Positions 51,603 through 55,424 of a DNA stretch of 55,424 bases are shown here, piece by piece. The notes beneath the pieces were generated by a model. It did no database searches and was not told the DNA's origin. It was given only the letters and a program-made list of their open reading frames with translations. Origin of the DNA: Nocardia sp. MH4 (GTDB taxonomy: Bacteria > Actinomycetota > Actinomycetes > Mycobacteriales > Mycobacteriaceae); NCBI RefSeq assembly GCF_019266065.1, contig NZ_LPNR01000081.1, positions 1 through 55,424 of the forward strand, given 5' to 3'. Position numbers and translations under genes: made by a program. How positions within the stretch are numbered: the first letter of the stretch is position 1; the number at the start of each line of letters is the position of its first letter.

Positions 51603-52576
51603 GAGACACGCACCCTCGGGTCGAGCAGGGCAAGCACGATGTCGGAGAGCAGGCCCGATACCAGGACGACCAGGCCGGCGAAGGTCGCGACCGTGACGAC
51701 GATGTAGAGGTCCTGGGCGTTGATCCCGTCGACGAACCATTCGCCGACGCCGTGCCAGCCGAAGATCTTCTCCACGAAGGTGGCGCCGGTGATCAGGCCG
51801 CCCAGGCTGTAGGCGAACAGCGTGGCCATCGGGATCAGCGCGGTGCGCAGGCCGTGTTTGTAGAGCGCGCGGTTGCGCGAGAGGCCCTTGGCGCGTGCGG
51901 TGCGGATGAAATCGCTCTGCAGCACGTCGAGCATGGCGTTGCGCTGGTAGCGGCTGTATCCGGCGGCGGCGCCGAGCACCAGGGCCAGCGTCGGCAGCAC
52001 CAGATGCTGTGCGCGGTCGACGAATTGGTTCCACAGGCCGACGACCTGCGTCGCCGAGGTCTCACCGGTGTAGAGGAACACCTGGGTGCCGGTGGCGGTG
52101 TTGATCTGCAGCGCGCCGTATTTCAGCAGGGTCGCGAGCAGGAAGATCGGGGTGGAGATGATCAGCAGCGAGACCACCGTCGCGAAGTAGTCGCTGAACT
52201 TGTACTGCCGGATCGCGCTCGCCGCGCCGATCAGCACGCCCAGCACGGTACCGATGACCGAACCCAGGATCAGCAGCCGCAGGCTCACCGCGACCCGCCT
52301 GCCCAGCTCCTCGCTCACCGGCTGACCGGCCAGCGTCGTCCCGAAATCCCCTTGCACTACGCCGCCGAGCCAGCTGAGATAGCGCTGGGGGATCGGCTCG
52401 TCGAGGTGCAGTTGCTCGGCTTTGGCATCGATCACCGACTGCGGCGGGCGCGGATTACGCTGCTCGAGGCTGTCGAGCGGGTTGAACGTGAGTGATGCCA
52501 GGCTGAACGTCAGGAACGAGGCCAGCAACAGGAGCACGATGTAGTTGAGCGTGCGCCGCAACAAGAAGCCGGTCAT
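51599..52576 (-). CDS. Peptide ABC permease, OppB/DppB type
   Basis: 325 residues with six helices, first gene of the operon. The N-terminus FLLRRTLNYIVLLLLASFLTFSL is the OppB start, and the EAA loop reads RTARAKGLSRNRALYKHGLRTALIP. A large loop (~175-205) lies between membrane helices on the outer side. The 86-bp gap to the divergent HAD gene holds the operon promoter; no clear operator was seen. Confidence 0.94.
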   Translation of the reverse strand: MTGFLLRRTLNYIVLLLLASFLTFSLASLTFNPLDSLEQRNPRPPQSVIDAKAEQLHLDEPIPQRYLSWLGGVVQGDFGTTLAGQPVSEELGRRVAVSLRLLILGSVIGTVLGVLIGAASAIRQYKFSDYFATVVSLLIISTPIFLLATLLKYGALQINTATGTQVFLYTGETSATQVVGLWNQFVDRAQHLVLPTLALVLGAAAGYSRYQRNAMLDVLQSDFIRTARAKGLSRNRALYKHGLRTALIPMATLFAYSLGGLITGATFVEKIFGWHGVGEWFVDGINAQDLYIVVTVATFAGLVVLVSGLLSDIVLALLDPRVRVS

Positions 52577-52662
52577 CAGTCCCCTCTGGATCGGGTAATC
52601 AGGCCCTGATCATAAGGACAGTCCGCCGTCCCCGCGTGGCGACGTGCGGCAGGATGGAACGG

Positions 52663-53490
52663 ATGACGCCCCTGCACCCGAAACCGAAGCTGGTGGCCAC
52701 CGACGTCGACGGCACGCTGATCGACGACGCGGACAAGGTCTCGGCCCGCACCAAGGCCGCCGTCGGCGCGCTCGTCGCCGACGGCGTCACCTTCGTGCTC
52801 GCGACCGGCAGGCCGCCGCGCTGGATCGATCCGGTGGTCAGCGAACTGGGGTACGCGCCGCTCACGGTGTGCGGGAACGGCGCGGTCATCTACGACAGCG
52901 CCACCGATCGGGTGCTGTCCAGCCACACTCTCGATGTGGACACCCTCGGCTGGCTGGCCGAGCTCGCCGAGCACGCGCTGCCGGGCTGTGGGCTGGCCAC
53001 CGAGCGGGTCGGGGCCAGCGCGCACGACGCGGCCACCCCGCAGTTCGTCAGCTCGCCGACCTACGAGCACGCCTGGCTCAATCCCGACGACACCGTCGTC
53101 TCGCACGCCGAGGTCATCGACTCGCCGGCGATCAAGATGCTGATCCGGCTCAGCTCGGCCCGCAGTTCGGACATGCGCGCCGCGCTGGTCCCGCTGGTCG
53201 GCGACCGCGCCGAGATCACCTATTCCACCGAGAACGGCCTGATCGAGATCGCCGTGCCGGGGGTGACCAAGGCGTCGGGGCTGGTCGAGGTGGCGCGGCG
53301 GGTCGGTATCGACGAGGGGTCGATCGTCGCGTTCGGCGACATGCCCAACGACGTGCCGATGCTGACCATGGCCGGGCACGGCGTCGCCATGGGCAACGCC
53401 CATCCCGAGGCCCGCGCCGCCGCCGACGAGGTCACCGGCAGCAATGTCGACCACGGCGTCGCCATGGTGCTCGAACGCTGGTGGAGCTGA
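52663..53490 (+). CDS. Cof-type HAD hydrolase (Rv3813c-like)
   Basis: 275 residues. HAD motif I is DVDGT (D14-x-D16), motif II ATGRPP, motif III the Lys in TKASGL, and motif IV GDMPNDVPML. A class IIB cap domain lies between motifs II and III. Such enzymes dephosphorylate small sugar or nucleotide phosphates; the substrate is unknown. The ATG at 52663 is preferred over 52636 because the fold starts there. Orthologue of Rv3813c by context. Confidence 0.9.
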   Translation: MTPLHPKPKLVATDVDGTLIDDADKVSARTKAAVGALVADGVTFVLATGRPPRWIDPVVSELGYAPLTVCGNGAVIYDSATDRVLSSHTLDVDTLGWLAELAEHALPGCGLATERVGASAHDAATPQFVSSPTYEHAWLNPDDTVVSHAEVIDSPAIKMLIRLSSARSSDMRAALVPLVGDRAEITYSTENGLIEIAVPGVTKASGLVEVARRVGIDEGSIVAFGDMPNDVPMLTMAGHGVAMGNAHPEARAAADEVTGSNVDHGVAMVLERWWS

Positions 53491-53503
53491 GCCGGAATGG
53501 AAA

Positions 53504-53537
53504 CAGCCGGTGCCCTCACTCGGAGGCGCACCGGCTG
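53504..53537. terminator. Bidirectional terminator between HAD and PGRP genes
   Basis: CAGCCGGTGC (53504-53513) pairs with GCACCGGCTG (53528-53537), in the 67-bp gap between convergent stops. Confidence 0.75.
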
Positions 53538-53557
53538 CTCTTCGCCGTGACCAGGTG

Positions 53558-55424
53558 TCAGCCGGCCGGGGCGGGTTCGGTGGCGACCGGCGGTGCCGCC
53601 GGTGCCGGTTCCACCGGCGCGGCCTGCGGTTCGGCCGGGACCTGCGGGGCGACCGGCGCGGGGGCGCCGGGAGCCGCGGGGACCGTCGAGGTCGGGGCGG
53701 TGGTGGCGGGCGCCTGCTCGGGCTTGGTGCCGTTCATGCCCTCCATCTCGGCCTTGTAGGTCTCGTTGTAGGTCTTCCAGAACGTGGTGACGATGCCGGT
53801 GAGCTCGTTGAGCACCAGCGATCCGTTCTGGAAGTCCGCACGCAGACCATCTGGCACCAGGTAGGCGCTGCCGGTCGGCAGGCCGAGCACGCCCGAGTCA
53901 CCGCCCAGGCTGAGGTAGCGGTCCAGGATCGCCCCGACCACCTCGAAGACCGCGCCGTTCTCCCCGGAGAAGACGTAGCCGTTGGCGAACTTCGCGTACT
54001 GGCGGCCCTGCGCGCCCGAGAGCAGATCCGACTGCGGCGCGCCGAGCGGACCGTCGACACCGCCGCGGCTGACCCAGTGCCGGGCGATCTCGTTCGAGCC
54101 GGACAGACCGAGCAGCTTGTCGACCAGGGCGCCCAGTTCGGCCATATTGCCCTGCTGCTGCGGCGCGCGGGCCTGCTGGCTCGGCGGCCGCTCCGGCGTC
54201 GCGGGTGAGGAGTAGGTGCTGCTGTTGCCCGCGGCGATCCCACGGATGCGGTCCATCAGCGCGTAGGCCGCGTCGCCGGGGCAGTCGGTGTTGCCGACGT
54301 CGCGGTGCGCGAACACCGTCGGCAGGTCGACCGCCTCGTCCTGGGCGTACGGGGTGAACTCGGTGCCCTCGGAGTACATCGTGGTGTGGCCCTCGGGATC
54401 GATCCCCGCGATCTTGGACCGCCACCCGATGAACTTGCCGATCGCGTTGATCGACTCGTTGCTCGGTGTCTCGGTCTCGTAGTTGCCCATCAGCGCCACG
54501 CCCGCGGTGTTCTCGTTGAACCCGCCCGCGTGCGCGCCCTGCACCGCCCGGTCCAGACCGCCGTAGCGGCCCTCGAAGATCTGGCCGTACTGGTCGACCA
54601 GGGCGTTGTAGCCGATGTCGCACCAGCCCAGGGTCTCGGCGTGGTAGGCGTAGATCGCGCGGACGATGCCCGCCGACTCGGCCCGGCTGTAGTCGTTGCG
54701 ACCGGCCGTGTGGTGCACGGTGATGCCGCCGACGCCGTCGTCGTAGGTGGGTTCCTCGCAGCGGATCGACTCGTCGGCACCCCACTGCGCGCGGGTGATG
54801 ACCTTCGGGCCGCCGCCGGGCAGCGCCGCGGCGACATCGGTGAGCCCGGCGTCGATGGCGGCGCGGCCCGGGTTGATCAGGATGGCCTTGAGCGCGGCCT
54901 CGGTGAGATGGGCCGGGTCGCTGTGATCGGCGCCGGCGACCGGCTTGCGGGTCACCAGCATCTGCACGGCGGTGGTCTCGCCGACGTAGATCGGCTCGGT
55001 GCCGGTCGGCGCGTCGGCCGGGGTCTGGTCGGTGGCCCTGGTGTCGACCGGATCGGCGTCGTACCAGGGGCCCCAGTTGCCGTCCAGTTGGCGGGCCCGC
55101 AGCTTGGTGGTGGTGTTCACCAGGTCGCGCGCGGTGACCGCGACCATGCTGAACGGGGTCTCCTGGGTGAGCTCCTTGACCTGCGCGCCGACCTGGTCGA
55201 TCAGGTCGGGTCCGACCGCGCCGGGGGACAGCGCCGGGGTCTCGGGGGTGGTGCCGGGCTCCAGGTTGGCCGGGTCGGCGATGAACTTCATTCCGGTCGG
55301 CCGGTTCTGGACGACCGGCGCGCCCGCCGGGGGAGTGGTCGCGGGTGCGGCCGGGGCCGGTGCGGCCGTGGTCGTGGTCGCGGCCGGAGCCGGAGCGTCG
55401 GGCGCCGGTGCGGCCGGGGCGATC
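53558..55424 (-). CDS. PGRP-type N-acetylmuramoyl-L-alanine amidase with LGFP repeats (partial, Rv3811-like)
   Basis: At least 622 residues; the 5' end lies beyond the window, since the frame is open to base 55424 (Ala/Pro/Thr-rich start). A linker domain leads to a PGRP/amidase_2 domain: ITRAQWGADES, zinc His in TVHHTAGRN, DIGYNALVDQYGQIFEGRYGG, VALMGNYE, and second His and Cys in AHRDVGNTDCPGD. Two or three LGFP repeats follow (LGAPQSD, KFANGYVF, LGLPTGSA), which are thought to bind cell-wall glycan, then a Pro/Ala/Glu tail. All zinc ligands are present, so it should cleave the MurNAc-L-Ala bond of peptidoglycan outside the cell. Synteny agrees with Rv3811. Confidence 0.92.
   Translation of the reverse strand, partial: IAPAAPAPDAPAPAATTTTAAPAPAAPATTPPAGAPVVQNRPTGMKFIADPANLEPGTTPETPALSPGAVGPDLIDQVGAQVKELTQETPFSMVAVTARDLVNTTTKLRARQLDGNWGPWYDADPVDTRATDQTPADAPTGTEPIYVGETTAVQMLVTRKPVAGADHSDPAHLTEAALKAILINPGRAAIDAGLTDVAAALPGGGPKVITRAQWGADESIRCEEPTYDDGVGGITVHHTAGRNDYSRAESAGIVRAIYAYHAETLGWCDIGYNALVDQYGQIFEGRYGGLDRAVQGAHAGGFNENTAGVALMGNYETETPSNESINAIGKFIGWRSKIAGIDPEGHTTMYSEGTEFTPYAQDEAVDLPTVFAHRDVGNTDCPGDAAYALMDRIRGIAAGNSSTYSSPATPERPPSQQARAPQQQGNMAELGALVDKLLGLSGSNEIARHWVSRGGVDGPLGAPQSDLLSGAQGRQYAKFANGYVFSGENGAVFEVVGAILDRYLSLGGDSGVLGLPTGSAYLVPDGLRADFQNGSLVLNELTGIVTTFWKTYNETYKAEMEGMNGTKPEQAPATTAPTSTVPAAPGAPAPVAPQVPAEPQAAPVEPAPAAPPVATEPAPAG

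Noticed and set aside
1..55424. CRISPR array, transposase, prophage or rRNA
   Set aside because: No direct-repeat array, DDE or integrase motifs, or rRNA-like sequence were found by eye on either strand.

Overview
The window is high-GC actinobacterial DNA, almost certainly from a mycolic-acid-containing member of the Mycobacteriales, most likely Nocardia or a close relative. The evidence is GC-rich third codon positions, many short -10 to start-codon spacings typical of leaderless transcripts, a PE-PPE-EspG trio, and gene order matching a known Mycobacterium tuberculosis segment. From memory, homologues of Rv3839 (iron-regulated DUF2470), Rv3838c (pheA), Rv3837c, Rv3836, Rv3835, Rv3834c (serS), Rv3818 (Rieske), Rv3816c (acyltransferase), Rv3813c (HAD) and Rv3811 (PGRP amidase) appear here in broadly the same order, separated by lineage-specific blocks.

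Layout. 1-9.8 kb: start of a minus-strand proline-rich protein cut by the window edge, a CPBP protease-like membrane protein, a DUF2470 gene under an iron box, pheA with a phosphoglycerate-mutase-family gene, a PE-PPE-EspG operon, a zincin with a septum-formation-type membrane protein, and an aldehyde dehydrogenase. 9.9-16.2 kb: serS, a GGDEF-EAL protein with a degenerate cyclase site, an MFS transporter with a tiny ORF just upstream, an HD-domain protein and a DUF606 transporter. 16.4-23.3 kb: a receptor-kinase cluster of two apparently active Ser/Thr kinases, one clear pseudokinase and a lipoprotein; all three kinases carry the same duplicated four-cysteine outer domain. 23.4-31.3 kb: an oxidoreductase, an ArsR-Roadblock pair with an inverted-repeat operator, a metallo-beta-lactamase-Rieske fusion, an acyltransferase, small secreted proteins, tRNA-Gly(GCC) and a lipase maturation factor. 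31.4-39.9 kb: a GGCT-fold protein, a lipoprotein, an alkylsulfatase, and a copper block (copZ, a His-rich exported protein, copA, and a DHA2 MFS transporter) with two identical CsoR-type operators. 39.9-43.7 kb: a TetR/AhpD-like divergent pair with three palindromic operators, a FadR-type regulator with a fatty-acid hydroxylase, and a small membrane protein. 43.7-52.6 kb: a peptide-type ABC operon with two permeases, a double ATPase and three tandem binding lipoproteins. 52.7-55.4 kb: a HAD phosphatase and a PGRP amidase with LGFP repeats, open at the right edge.

Functionally the region combines housekeeping genes (phenylalanine synthesis, seryl-tRNA charging, lipid acylation) with cell-envelope sensing and uptake (receptor kinases, lipoproteins, peptide import, peptidoglycan amidase) and metal homeostasis (iron-box gene, copper export). 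The most unusual items are the pseudokinase cluster, the ESX-substrate trio without a secretion apparatus nearby, and the copper-operator-controlled MFS gene. No transposase, phage gene, CRISPR array or rRNA was seen. Family assignments come from motifs read by eye; no database search was run.
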